NCBI GenBank assembly: GCA_050084515.1
Contig: CM114275.1
Span: 10,168,001-10,232,000, forward strand
Direction of reading: 5' to 3'
DNA: 64,000 nucleotides
Source of the DNA: Blasia pusilla
Taxonomy: Eukaryota > Marchantiophyta > Marchantiopsida > Blasiales
Shown here: positions 1-9,683 of the stretch, piece by piece
Position numbering within the stretch: position 1 is the stretch's first letter
Layout: every line of letters starts with the position of its first letter
The notes under the pieces: model-generated
The model's database searches: none
Seen by the model: only the letters and a program-made list of their open reading frames with translations
Told to the model about the DNA's origin: nothing
Program-made: the position numbers and the translations under genes

Positions 1-964
1 TCAAACAGATTTCTTACAACTCAATGTTGATTTTTCTAATGATGAAAGTGTTCTCCTAATCCACTCTTCACTCTGCAGACCCCATAAGAAATCTGAGACA
101 TATGCATCGCACATCAGAATGAAGAAATGAGTTCTTTACTACTCCATCAAGAATGAGAAAGCTTCAAAGTGTATACAAGCTTGAGAGGCTAAAACTCCCT
201 TCCTCCGACCATTCCTACACGATAAGGACTTCATGAAAGAATGATGATGATAGCTATTTTCATGCTTCTTAAATATCTTTCGAGGCAGTAGTATGTCCAA
301 AGATCTGAAGCATCTCTTAGGAATCTAGTGCCTATTTAGAGTTTGTAACTAACTTGATCTACAGTTCTCTTATGTTTTCCTATGATCGCTACAAATCTGT
401 TGGGCGTAAGTGTCCTAACTTCCTATATGGTCCAAAAAGTCATGCCTCTTTCTAGCCTAACCGTTCTAATGATGTGCTACTTGAAATCACGTCGGATCTT
501 AGCTTTACTGCGAAGTCTGAAATTCTTCTTCTTCGTCTTCCCTTGAGGACAAAGCTCTTCCTCTTGGTCTGAAGACGAAGCGCTGCATTCTTCGTGCTTG
601 TTCCAAGTGCTTTGTTCTTTGCTGAAGAGTGAAGTACTTCTTCCTCTTCTTCTTCATCATGCTTCGTTCAAGAGCGAAGCACTTCATAAACAGTTTCTTA
701 ATAAGGCTTTTTTGTCTTTTCCAAGCTTCGCTCTGAGTCTTTAAACTTCGTTACTGCATTTCCCTTTCCTCTAAGGCAAATCCTTGATTTTCCACCTCTC
801 TGCTTTGTCTTGGGAGCTTAGTGATCCATTTCAATATTACTCATTCTTCCAATACACAAACATAATATCTAAAACAGTCATGTATATACAACCTTTACTT
901 CATAGAGTCTTCATTCCTTGAATCAAAAGGTGTAAATCTCAAAATTACAAAATTATGGGTATCA
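1..964 (-). repeat. T-family gypsy LTR, truncated by the window edge
   Basis: This stretch is co-linear with the complete LTR at 31927-33197; for example gcatcgcacatcagaatgaa occurs in both, and the CTTCGT/GAAGACGAAG-rich middle part is shared. Read on the minus strand the LTR begins TGATACCC at 964 and runs off the window at position 1. Homology stops just where the sequence reads ggtatca followed by unrelated bases, as at 33197. The missing part should lie before base 1. The reading frame at 505-687 is low-complexity LTR sequence, not a gene. Whether this is a 5', 3' or solo LTR cannot be seen, but a tandem array next to its U3 end suits a 3' LTR. Confidence 0.8.
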
Positions 965-1600
965 CATGGGCCCATGCGATTAAACTTTCTATTAAAAGAG
1001 GATCTTTACATTTTCCATATTCTTCAAGGACTTAATTTTAATCTAAATTTTTTGACACTTGATTGCCAAGGTGTATATAGACTTCTCGGAAAGTTTCAAG
1101 AAAAATAGAGTTATGAACTAAAACCCAAAAATATTTAAGTAGTTTTTGGATGCGTGCAATAAAATCTTATTAGAAAAGAAGGTCTTTCCACTTTCCATCT
1201 TTTTCAAGGATCTCATCTTAACATGAAATTTGAGAAACTTGATTATTAAGGTGTATCTAGAGTTCCTAAAAGGTTTCAAGCAAAATAGAATCATGTCCCA
1301 AAGCCCAAAAATATTTAAGTGGTTTTTGGATCAACTAATCAAACCTTCTTACGAAAGAAGGTCTTTATATTTTTCACAACTTTCAAGGATTTGATCGTGA
1401 TCTAAGGTTTTGGAAACTTGATCTTGAAATTGGATCTAAGCATGTTGCAAGGATTCATGGAAAATGGAATTGTGAAAAAAAACCCAAAAATATTAAGGTG
1501 GTTTTTGGACATGTACAATCATAATTTCTAGCAAAACAAGGTCTTTCTACCTTCTATATTGTTCAAAGATTTCATCTTGATGTGTACTAACTATATGGTT
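965..1600. repeat. Tandem repeat array, about 179-bp unit, 3.5 copies
   Basis: Units share the block cccaaaaatatt, which starts at 1124, 1304 and 1483 (spacing 180 and 179), followed by a GTTTTTGGA block and then AAGGTCTTTC-type sequence and TTCAAGGAT. The copies are diverged. The array begins directly at the LTR edge at 964. I see no coding potential. It does not resemble the 151-bp array at 33.2-38 kb. Confidence 0.8.
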
Positions 1601-2028
1601 TTTATGATTACCATCATGGTTTCTTGCATGTAAGCTAGACTAACTACCATGTTCTACAACACTTCTAGCTTATTCTTGTCCATATGCATCCCTTTCAAAG
1701 AAGTATTTCTCGCACAGAAATGATTGTCTTGATTTCCACGAAACAACATTCTCTTCAAACCTTGAGTTTATGTAGATTTACAACAAAATCCCTTGCACGC
1801 TTGTTGGCCAATTTATTCACGTGCTTATTATGGATAAAAACATAACTATTCCAATTTCTCTTCGTCGAAGGCGAAGAGACCACTTGTGCTAATATGGACT
1901 TAGCCACAAAGCATTATGTTGGGGCACCTTGACCGTGCATGCTCCACCATCGGAGGGCAATAGTTCTTACCAAACTCATTCATAGATAGTTCTTGATGGT
2001 TCACAATGTTGCCTAACTCTCGTAAATA
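1601..2028. other. Spacer without recognisable features
   Basis: No gene, LTR end or primer binding site is recognisable between the tandem array and the gag remnant. A TCGTCGAAGGCGAAGAG stretch near 1862 recalls the CTTCG-rich motif of the T-family LTR, but it is too short to assign. The true 5' end of the D-family element, including any 5' LTR, is not visible here. Confidence 0.4.
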
Positions 2029-2420
2029 ATGACCTACATAAGAATTATCCTAGGTGACATCGAGGCCATGCACCCCTTTTGCATAGACTCCGATCGAGTT
2101 TGTCCTAGGTTCAACCCCGTGGTTGAGTTCTTTGCTAAGTTGAAGGCGAGCTACCAAAGGATATGGACAATGAAGATGCGGAGCATCCACGACTTCCATA
2201 GGCGCCCGGGTGAGAGTTTGTGTGAGGCCAACATCCGCTTGCACTGGTTGTTAATGTCACTCAGGGGGTGACAGAGGCTCAAGCTATCCAGTCATGGTAC
2301 GCAATGGTGGAACGGACCCTGTGGACACGTGTGCGAGAGGGGTGCTTCTTGTGAACACCTTCCCTATGTTGAGAGATGTTTTTAGGACCGCCAAGAACAT
2401 TAAGCGCAACATGACTTAGG
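2029..2420 (+). pseudogene. D-family gypsy gag, capsid-like core (decayed)
   Basis: An open frame to 2271 carries a retrotransposon gag-like segment: FFAKLKASYQRIW, then RRPGESLCEANIRLHWL, then a stop after SLRG. Homologous sequence continues after it (GVTEAQAIQSWYAMVERTLW) to about 2360. The series 'short hydrophobic core, ESL..A..R, VTEAQA' fits retrotransposon gag proteins of Ty3/gypsy elements. The frame is interrupted several times and no start codon can be trusted. In an intact element this would form the particle that packages the RNA. It is followed by a zinc knuckle at 2640-2790 in the same orientation. Confidence 0.6.
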
Positions 2421-2639
2421 AGACCGTAACCACCATGGGTTCTGGGCGAGAGCAATCATGATTACATGCACCACCAGTGCAACAACGTGGATTTTGAGAT
2501 AGGTCTGTGGCACCACGAGCTCAGGAAGGACACCGGGAGGCCGTGCCATAGAGACTTGCACCTTCATATGCGACTCAACATCAGCCGCTTGTGATTTCTT
2601 GTTGGTCATGTGGTGGAGCCCATCATCTGTGCCATTGCA

Positions 2640-2790
2640 CTCGTTAGGGTTATAGTCGCATGCCTCAACATGGAGGAGGAGATTGTGCTGCACCAAGAGG
2701 TTATGAGTGTGACTATTGTCAGAGGTACGGTCAGACACGTGCCAGGTGTTTCAGCTTGCATCATGAGTTACGTCCAGACCGAGGGCCAGA
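2640..2790 (+). pseudogene. D-family gag zinc knuckle (CCHC, His lost)
   Basis: Translation gives CDYCQRYGQTRARCF, flanked by GYSRMPQHGGGD before and SLHHELRPD after. The spacing is that of a CX2CX4HX4C retroviral zinc knuckle, but the histidine position is glutamine. Such knuckles bind element RNA in the particle. Position between the capsid-like segment and the protease is as expected for Ty3/gypsy. Confidence 0.65.
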
Positions 2791-2974
2791 GAGGGCACCA
2801 GAGTGAGTTTCCGGTCCGTGTGGGCGAGGGATCGTGCACCAGATGGTCATGTTGGGGACGAGGACTTGGATTTGCCCGAGGGGATGGTGGAGTTGTCCGT
2901 GAAGGAGGTAGAGTCCCACCACCTAGATACGTCGAAGGAGACGCCAGGCATGAGGCTAGGATGACTACTTAGAT

Positions 2975-3690
2975 ACAACACCTACATAAGAAGATTGCCG
3001 CTATGGCATTGAGGTTACTTGATGCTGGATCCGTGGCATCGACGTCTTATGGAGCCGCCAGAGGTATGGAGGATCCTGGTTGGATGTAAGGAGTTGCCCA
3101 GATGGAGTCCGCAGTAGTTGTTACGCGTGAAGCAGTTGTAGAGTTGGATCCACAGCAGGGAGAAGCCAAGAAACAAACCAGGCTTCCTCAGTCTTTTACA
3201 TTGTCTAAGGCAATGAGGATCCCATTGATGGGTCATGATCAGAGTTCCCGGAGAGTTGGTGATGTTGTTTGTGTGCACGCACGGAGGGCAATGGGAGAAG
3301 CGAGTGCATCGACTCCTATTTTTTATGCTCAAGAGGGGCATGTGTTGAGGACGTTGTTGGGGGCGGCAACTATTGTGTACCGCGCTCCTTTATTTTTTGC
3401 TTCTGATGTTATGACATGGGAGATACACTTGCCGAGGTTTTCCGGCTGGCCTCTACGCTATATGAGTGTGGAGTTAGAGTTCTTGCATCATGTTTGGAAG
3501 TGATTGCAGAGGAGGTGATGGACATGCCCTTGGAGCTGATGCTCGGGCCGTCCACGTCAGATTCATGGCAGGCTGCGGTTGCTAGGATGGCGAAGATGCC
3601 CTCTAGACGCGTGATAGAGTGTGCCATGGCTTCTTCTGGTGTTTTTCTGCTGGATAATGAGGGAGAGGTCTTCTAGTTGGTGAGTCGAAG
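2975..3690 (+). pseudogene. D-family gag-protease linker, unassigned
   Basis: Two overlapping plus-strand frames (3102-3503 and 3416-3676) cover this stretch, with a frame change near 3410-3500. I recognise no domain. It sits between the zinc knuckle and the protease, so it is most likely the C-terminal gag or N-terminal pol part of the same element. The second frame ends at a TAG just before the protease segment. Confidence 0.45.
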
Positions 3691-3699
3691 AGGTAGAGC

Positions 3700-4054
3700 T
3701 TTTAGTCCGGAGCATGTCTTGTTGGATTCAAGAGTGCAACCCTTGATGTTGGGAAAAGCGGCATTCCGAGGTTTGGGCCTGACGAGGGCCGATATGGAGC
3801 ATTGTCCATTTTGGATACAAACATCCTTGGGTCGAGCGAGTACCACATAGTATATCACCCGACAAGAGTTCGTGGTGAGGATTCACCCGAGACATCTTAG
3901 AGATGAGTCCGTGGTGCGAGCCAAGGCGATAGTGAGTGATGCAAAGTCCTACGACGTTTTGGTTGGTGGAGCAATGTTGCACTCGATGGGGTTTTCCCTG
4001 GATTATTGGGAGCTAGGAGTCAACGTCCTACAGACCAAGATGGCAGTGAGGTGA
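3700..4054 (+). pseudogene. D-family aspartic protease (active site broken)
   Basis: Translation shows LLDSRVQPLMLGKAAFRGLG followed by LTRADMEHCPFWIQTSLG, a stop, then an open frame to 4054 with YDVLVGGAMLHSMGFSLDYW. This is the layout of a retropepsin of Ty3/gypsy pol, whose catalytic signature is (L/V)(L/V)DSG; here it reads LDSR, so the glycine is arginine and the copy should be inactive. A homologous fragment sits at 15290-15600. The protease would cut the gag-pol polyprotein. The methyltransferase domain starts about 370 bases further on. Confidence 0.7.
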
Positions 4055-4059
4055 TGGGC

Positions 4060-4420
4060 ACCTTAGCTCATTACCATTTTGATTCACATGTGCAATGATC
4101 GAGCACCGGCGAGGAGAGATGGCGACCTTAGCAGCATTTTGTAGCGCCATCTCTTGGCCTATTGATTTGATTGAGGGACATGTCCATGTAGAGGCTACTC
4201 CTGTTCTTGACATTTCTATGGAGAGGAGTGTCATGGTAGCCGTATCAGTCTGTGGAGGAGAGGTGCCACTTTGGGGCTCGACTAAGGAGCTTTGACGCTT
4301 AGCCACTAAGCATGTGCAGACCGCGTGGTGCGAGACGTTTTAAAGAGAGCGTGACGGGTTAGAGGAACTTGAGGTAGCCGAGAGTGCTATGATGATGCCC
4401 TTGGATGCCTTACCCATTGT
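4060..4420 (+). pseudogene. Linker between protease and methyltransferase
   Basis: An open frame at 4095-4295 reads MATLAAFCSAISWPIDLIEG and VEATPVLDIS, and the text to 4420 continues in other frames with a Glu-rich stretch. I cannot assign it to a family. Because protease and methyltransferase lie on either side in the same direction, it is probably a polyprotein linker or an N-terminal extension of the methyltransferase. Confidence 0.45.
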
Positions 4421-5440
4421 GTGGCGCATCCCAAAGGAGGGTATTTGTTGGATCTCTTTGGAGGGATCAGCACTGGGTTAGCTGTTGTTTTGCAGGCAAG
4501 AGTACTTGTGATACACAACATGAATGTGGAGATTGTTGATGTTGCGAGGCGCGCTTCACTTCACCATGTGGCGCACTTATGCCTCCATTTTCCCGACTTG
4601 CTGTCAACATCCGCTGTCCAAGGATACCAAAGTTCCCTACTGAGGGGTATTTCATTGCTGGGCGCCCAAGACTTGGAGCGGGTAGGGATCATAGACTTGG
4701 TCATTGCAAGTTGGCTGTGTCAGGGCCAGTCAAGTGTTGGGACAGGGTAGCGGATTAGCTGAATCATGGTCCAGGTTATTTTGGGAGATGATGCGGATCT
4801 TGCAACATTTACATGAGCATCACTCCCATTTTCCAACATACATTCTAGAGAATATGCCAATTTTGGGCGATTCAAGTTCCCGCATGGTGACGAGTGCACA
4901 TCACGTGCGCACATTGATCAGTCCGACACTGTTGTTGGATGCCGTGAATGTAGGTTCATGAGCACGTCGCCTGCGTCTTTGGTGGAGCAACTTGATGGCA
5001 CATGAGTTTTTACGGAGGGCATATGCGAGAGTGGAGCGCCCCTCTGATTTGATAGTGGATTCTATTGTGGATCTCGGTTGTCGATCACAGGCAGTGAGGC
5101 ATGATGATCGAGCGCCGTTGATTGTGGTCAACAAGATTGGTATGCCACGGGCAACCTTTCCCTCATTTGTGAGTTTTCCCGCTTCCTATGTATTCAATAT
5201 GGCCAGACCTGGCTTGGTTTGGGATGAGCAGGTATAGAGGTTGGTAGAGCCCAACGACAATGAGCAAGAGTGAGCAATCAGATTCCCCATATGAGTGACG
5301 TCAGTACCGTCACTATCAGAGGCATCACGAAGTCATGTCTTGGGTCAGGCGATGGACTTGAACTGCTTGACATGGATTTTCAGCTTAGGAGTAGCTGAGC
5401 AGCATTGTTTGAGGATGCGACAAATCACAACAGTTGCATT
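4421..5440 (+). pseudogene. C5-cytosine DNA methyltransferase domain inside gypsy pol
   Basis: The conserved blocks of a C5-cytosine methyltransferase appear in canonical order: motif I LLDLFGGISTG (4448-4477), motif IV IDLVIASWLCQGQS (catalytic Cys codon 4718-4720), motif VI YILENMPILGD (ENV-like, 4848-4856), motif VIII RRLRLWWSN (from 4965), motif IX around EQE-stop-AIRFP (near 5262-5285), and motif X VLGQAMDLN (5337-5363). The enzyme family moves a methyl group from S-adenosylmethionine to cytosine. The order is not permuted, unlike plant DRM enzymes. Motif VIII recalls DNMT3 and motif IV recalls PCQG enzymes, so the subfamily is open. Damage: the Pro before the catalytic Cys is Leu, one frameshift near 4745, stops at 4959, 5235, about 5271 and 5292. 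It lies between protease and reverse transcriptase, all on one strand. The same motif IX-X stretch recurs at 57183. Confidence 0.88.
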
Positions 5441-5924
5441 GGCCCCGAGCCTCATGCATACGGAGACGGTTGAGGCAGAGGCTCCAGGCGAGACCAGAGG
5501 AGATAGACATACGAGGAATGATCAAGAGAGATACCCTTGGACTTCTTGGAATGTTTTGTAGGTATGCCAGCAGATGGTAGGCACAACATTGAGCGTGGTT
5601 CTAGGTACTCCAGATGGAGATCAGATTTTGCAGTTGGCTGTAGCAGATCAGTCGAGTCATGTTGTCATAGACGGGGTTGCACCATAGCAAGCACCTACAC
5701 CCGCGCCGGAGAGTCCTACCATAGTCACGATGGAGACTTAGAAGCCAAACATGGGCTCTAAGTTGACAAGAGGAGAGCGGCGCTCGATACATCAGTTCTT
5801 GAGGAGTTATATGAGTTGTTTTGCATTTAGCATGCATGATTTGCGTATGCTGAAGGGTCTAGGGATCCGCATTGAGTTGTCAAGTGGCATGCCCATCTTC
5901 CGATGACCTCACAGGTACAGTGAC
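5441..5924 (+). pseudogene. Linker between methyltransferase and reverse transcriptase
   Basis: The methyltransferase frame stays open to 5561 without a recognisable domain, and the rest is split between frames. The stretch is closely matched by 57290-57840 in the second copy (for example the TGGACTTCTTGG and CAGTCGAGTCATGTTGTC blocks), so it belongs to the element. It probably is a tether between the two enzyme domains. Confidence 0.5.
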
Positions 5925-6640
5925 ATGGAGAGGGCTCTGATTGAGAGTAGGAGCCAGGACTTGGTTGGAGCAGGACTAGTGGAGATGTCGCATGGAGAGT
6001 ATGCATCTGCCACTATCATGCTTGTCAAGAAGGATGTGCATGGCAACTGGACGGATAGGCGGATGTGTGGAGATTACCGACCTATCAATCGGCAGATGAA
6101 GGCCAATAGGTATGGCATGCCCACTCCTAAGGAAATCTTTGATGCGATTGGGCATGCAAAGGTCTTCGGTTCATTGGATTTGCGAGCCGGATACCATCAA
6201 CTTCTTGTCAGATTGGAGAACATGTAGAAGACGGCATTTTGGGGCATAGATCCTCACGGGAAGGATTGTTTGTACTAGTGGCGGGTCTTACCATTCAAGT
6301 TAAAGAACACCCCAACTGAGTTTCAGAGGGTCATGGATAGGCTCTTAGCAGGTCTGGATTTTGCTAGGTGTTATATTGATGACATCGTAGTCTTTAGCGC
6401 CACGGTTGAGGAGCATGAGCGACATCTAGAGGAGTTGTTTCGACGATTGCAGTTACATGGGCTGAAGCTACATCCAGGCAAGTGCAAGTTTTTCTACGAC
6501 CAGATTGAGTACTTGGATCATACAATATACCTAGAGGGCCTTGGTGTATAGCAGACGAAGGTAGAGGCTATTTCACGTATTTCACGCCCTATAGATGTGA
6601 GTCGAGTTCGTGCATTCATGAGATTGGCGCCCTATAGATT
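5925..6640 (+). pseudogene. D-family reverse transcriptase (interrupted)
   Basis: The frame at 5925-6227 carries IMLVKKDVHGNW, MCGDYRPINRQ and FGSLDLRAGYHQL, typical fingers/palm blocks of Ty3/gypsy reverse transcriptase. After a stop at 6225 the next open frame (6333-6551) holds FARCYIDDIVVFS; the catalytic YIDD is intact. Then come LHGLKLHPGKCKFFYDQIEYL and a stop at 6549. Near 6580-6660 the text CGCCCTATAGAT occurs three times, a small local duplication inside the domain. The product would copy element RNA into DNA. The copy at 57840-58700 is homologous and shows the same blocks. Confidence 0.85.
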
Positions 6641-6659
6641 TCACGCCCTATAGATTGTG

Positions 6660-7250
6660 AGATGAACTTCCGTCGATGGTACGTCAAGGGTTTCAGTTTG
6701 ATTGCGAAGCCGCTAACCTTGCTGACCAAGGTGGATCATGAGTGGCACTGGGGGATGAGCAAGAGAGAGCATTTCAATTGCTCAAGGATAGATTGATATT
6801 CGCGCCCATATTGAGGAGATTGATCAGGGCATGTCCTTTCCAATTGCATACCGATTGGAGCATGTTGGGGCTTGGAGCCGTGCTCACCCAGCATGACGAT
6901 GATGATAGATAGTTCATGGTGGCTTACGCTAGGCACTCAAACAACGCTACAGAGGCAAAGTATAGCTTGTATGAGGATGAGTGCTTGGCTGCGGTGTGGG
7001 TTGTCTTATATTTCAGGTGTTATTTATTTGGCATCACCAATAATTACTAGACAGCAATGATGATCAATAATAATGGAAAACCTCTTTACCATCATTATTG
7101 GTCATCAGCCACTTTAGTGGTTGATGGAGTCCGACAAGCTTACATGGAAGCTTGCGAGGTGGGCTCTTTTGTTGCACGAGTATGACTTCTAGGTGGTCCA
7201 TATACCTGGGATGCTCAACGAGGATGTAGATGGTTTGAGCCGTAACCCAG
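6660..7250 (+). pseudogene. D-family RNase H region (heavily decayed)
   Basis: The text RRWYVKGFSLIAKPLTLLTK is followed by WHWG and, in changing frames, by remnants that match the better kept minus-strand copy at 50365-50589 (HTDWSMLGL, AVLTQHDD, VVAYASRS). Around 7035-7085 an insertion with short inverted segments separates the TTTGGC and TTTACCATCATTATTGG parts. RNase H removes the RNA strand during reverse transcription. No continuous frame remains. Confidence 0.6.
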
Positions 7251-7640
7251 GCTCAACAAGATGCAAGTAGATCAACAAGATGCAATCGAGTCAACAAGAT
7301 GCAAGTGGATCTCGTTGGCATGATGAAAGTGATGATAGGATGGCACACGTCAGCCTATTTGGTCTTGTCGGCTTTGGAGAGCCAGATTGCTGAGACTTCC
7401 ATGGCGAGGTCTGATGGACAATTGTTAGATCCAGAGACCGCTGAGGAGACGACTGGTGGCAAAGACATGCGGGACGAGGAGTGGTCTTGGAGTACTTGCA
7501 TATTGGCAGCATCACGAGCACAGTGGGTGCTAGAGAGCGGGATCGGATCCTATAGCAAGCCTGACGGTTCGGGTGGGAGGGGATACATGTATTGCGAGTT
7601 TGGGAGGATGATAGAGTTCGTATAGTGCCTCATCCTTCGC
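7251..7640 (+). pseudogene. D-family RNase H to integrase linker
   Basis: A 108-residue open frame (7299-7625) carries SALESQIAETSMARSDGQLL and PETAEETTGG; a close relative is read on the minus strand at 49892-50182 (SQIVETSMARSDGELLDPEA). Ahead of it the block ATCAACAAGATGCAA is repeated. The segment is thus a conserved part of the family between RNase H and integrase, of unknown role. Confidence 0.6.
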
Positions 7641-7948
7641 AGAGAGCACGTTTGGTGCGTCATGCCCACGAGGAGTTGGGTTATTTTGGAGTGAAGCGGA
7701 CATATAACTTGCTCCACTTTAGATCATGGGTTTAGGTTATAGATGGAGTTTGGATCTTGCAGGACCTTTGCCTTTGACGGAGTGCCAAAGTGGTTATGTG
7801 TTGGTGATTGTCGAGCATTTCTCCAAGTGGATAGAATTGGTGGCATTTCCTCACAAAGCGAGAAAGTTGCTGAGTCATTACGGCTCACCAGTTGAGGTAT
7901 TGACAGATCAGCGTACAGAGTTTTGCGGGAGTTCCAGTGCACCACTAT
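7641..7948 (+). pseudogene. D-family integrase, N-terminal and catalytic part
   Basis: RLVRHAHEELGYFGVKRTYN is the His-His half of an HHCC zinc-binding domain; the expected CxxC half is missing, as the text jumps to WSLDLAGPLPLTE. That carries the first catalytic Asp (codon about 7753), and EVLTDQRTEFCG the second (about 7906). The block then ends in a copia LTR at 7949. The enzyme inserts element DNA into the host. The same LSHYG..TDQ.TEFCG block occurs again at 8926-8990, so the following integrase part comes from another copy or a duplication. Confidence 0.75.
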
Positions 7949-8244
7949 TGAAGATTGAGTTACAGTCAAGCTCATGAAACACCTAAATTGATACATTTGG
8001 TACTCATTAATCTTGGTTAGTCAGTTAAGCGCGATTATCTCAACTAGGGTTAGTTAATTATAATTATTCTAACTCGAGACTATGGTTAAGTTTAGGGTTA
8101 GGGTTTCTTGTACACACCCTATATAATTGAGAAGGGGACCAACCTCCACTCATTCTCTCATTTCAGATTTTGTTCTCCATGGTGATGTGTGAGTGTGAGA
8201 GTCGTTTCCCACCAACTATGCTTCTTTAGCAGTTTTTCCTAACA
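7949..8244 (+). repeat. Ty1/copia-type LTR, first copy
   Basis: This 296-bp block runs from TGAAGATTGAG to TTCCTAACA and is matched along its whole length by 61263-61550. A TATA-like ctatataattgagaagg element lies near 8120, as expected for a promoter in an LTR. I see no target-site duplication and no primer site after it. The copia assignment rests on the second copy, which follows a polypurine tract. Confidence 0.65.
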
Positions 8245-8261
8245 AAGCGAGAGAGGGAATA

Positions 8262-8900
8262 TGTCACGTCTTTTAAGATCGATCGGTGAGATCTAGTAGA
8301 GTGCCTTTGTGAGTAGTGGAGGACACACTCAGTAGGTCGAGGATGACCTACTGAGGCCTCGGGAAACCTGAGAGAGCAGGTTTCCCCTTCGTTTCGGCTC
8401 GTTTGGAGCCATATTAAGGAACTTACTATTTTAGGTAAATACCATTTTTGAGTATATGATCAACTTTATATTTTTGGTAAGTAGCCCTTGACCTCCTACA
8501 TCAAGTCAAGAGCCAAGGAGGTGACTTGGGAGCATAGGTTACCATGGAGAGAGCTTGGGAGAGGGGAGGGATATACCTCAAGGAGAGAGAGAGCTTAAGA
8601 GCTTATTCTCTCTTTGTTGAATCTCTTGGCATAAGGCGGCGGAGCTATGGTCCTTTGCCTTGTGAGTATAACCCAAGCCTCTCATTAGGCAAGTGGGTTT
8701 GGTTTGACATGAGAGAGAGTGCATACCTTTGACAACTATGGTGTGAGATGATGTAGAGAGATATTGGATCCTTCTTTAATTAGAGATATTTTGGTACTTC
8801 TTGTCTCGTTATTTGGATGCTATGAGTTAGCATGGGATCGTGCGTGTGTGTGTTCGGTGACGGCGATATATGTTGTGTAGCGATATGTATGTGCACGACA
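8262..8900 (+). repeat. L639 LTR, full-length copy A
   Basis: A 639-bp LTR from TGTCACGTC to GTGCACGACA. Other copies or parts are at 9997-10135, 10136-10740, 10942-11365, 14447-14640, 16496-17033 (minus), 56510-56801, 61556-61922 (minus) and 62118-62734. It contains three short stem-loops: CTCAGTAGGTC/GACCTACTGAG near 8328-8355, GGAAACCTG/CAGGTTTCC near 8362-8385, and CCTTGAC/GTCAAG near 8488-8515. No clear target-site duplication is seen, so it may be solo or rearranged. Frames inside it are not genes. Confidence 0.75.
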
Positions 8901-8902
8901 AG

Positions 8903-9683
8903 TAGCGTATGCCTTCCTAGATCGAGTGCTGAGTCATTACGGTGCACTAGCTGATGTGTTTACAGACCAAGGTACAGAGTTTTGCGGGGAGTTTTAGGCC
9001 TTGTGTGATCAAGCGCTAATCGACCACCGCACCACTTCACGAGATCATCTTGAGGTGGATGGAGTAGCGAAGAGGGTTGTGCACACGGTGAAGAGAGGAT
9101 TATGCAAGTATGGCTTGCAAAGAGGTCACCTAGGAGATTGGACCTCTAGTTTCCGTGGTTGGCGATGGGATACAGATTTAGCAAGCACGCATCCTTAACG
9201 TTTTTTTCACCGTACTTGTTGCTTTATGGCCGAGAGCCAGATTTACCTGCGGCCATTCGTCGAGATGTTGGTGAGGTGTTGAACGTTGATGAGCGTGATG
9301 TATGGATGCGAGCATGTTCTCAGAGGATTGAGTTGTTACAAAGAGTGATGCCCATGGCGTTTAAGAACTTGGCGATTACGCAACATCAAGATACATTGAG
9401 ATATGAAACTTTTCGAGGAGGTGGTTATCGACCTACTATCCGGAAGTTGCATCAAGGAGGCTATGTCTACTTGCTGCAGATGGCACCCACGATGTTGGAA
9501 GTGACTGCAGGGTGCACCATCTTGAGAGTGCGTGAAATTTTGCCATCTATTATTCTCTTATTGAAGGGATGCGATGATATGGTTTGGAAGGATCATGTGC
9601 GTAAGTGTGCGCCATGTCACCTTCCTAACATTTATCGTACAGTTGATCTGAGCTTAATAGTAGTTCTTGTAGGCTTGCAATAA
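8903..9683 (+). pseudogene. D-family integrase, catalytic core and C-terminal part
   Basis: The text runs AFLDRVLSHYGALADVFTDQ, then GTEFCGEF, a stop, then ALIDHRTTSRDH and DGVAKRVVHTVKRGL. The third catalytic acidic residue, normally Glu in GLAERVV-like text, is Lys (codon 9070-9072), so the enzyme is dead; the minus-strand copy at 48.7-51 kb keeps Glu (EERIVHTVK). After a frame change near 9160 a 174-residue frame to 9683 includes LLYGREPDLPAAIRRDVGE, GGYRPTIRKLHQGGYVYL and VWKDHVRKCAPCHLPN, a typical gypsy integrase tail. The PHD finger follows directly after a TAA. Confidence 0.8.

Noticed and set aside
505-687. A basic, Glu-rich 60-residue minus-strand frame
   Set aside because: It lies in the CTTCGT-rich middle of the T-family LTR and recurs as unrelated frames in the other LTR copies.
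4421-5440. Methyltransferase as a host gene (for example a DRM or CMT gene) into which a retrotransposon inserted
   Set aside because: There are no introns, it lies in register between protease and RT on the same strand, motif order is not that of DRM, and its end is repeated before RT in a second copy.
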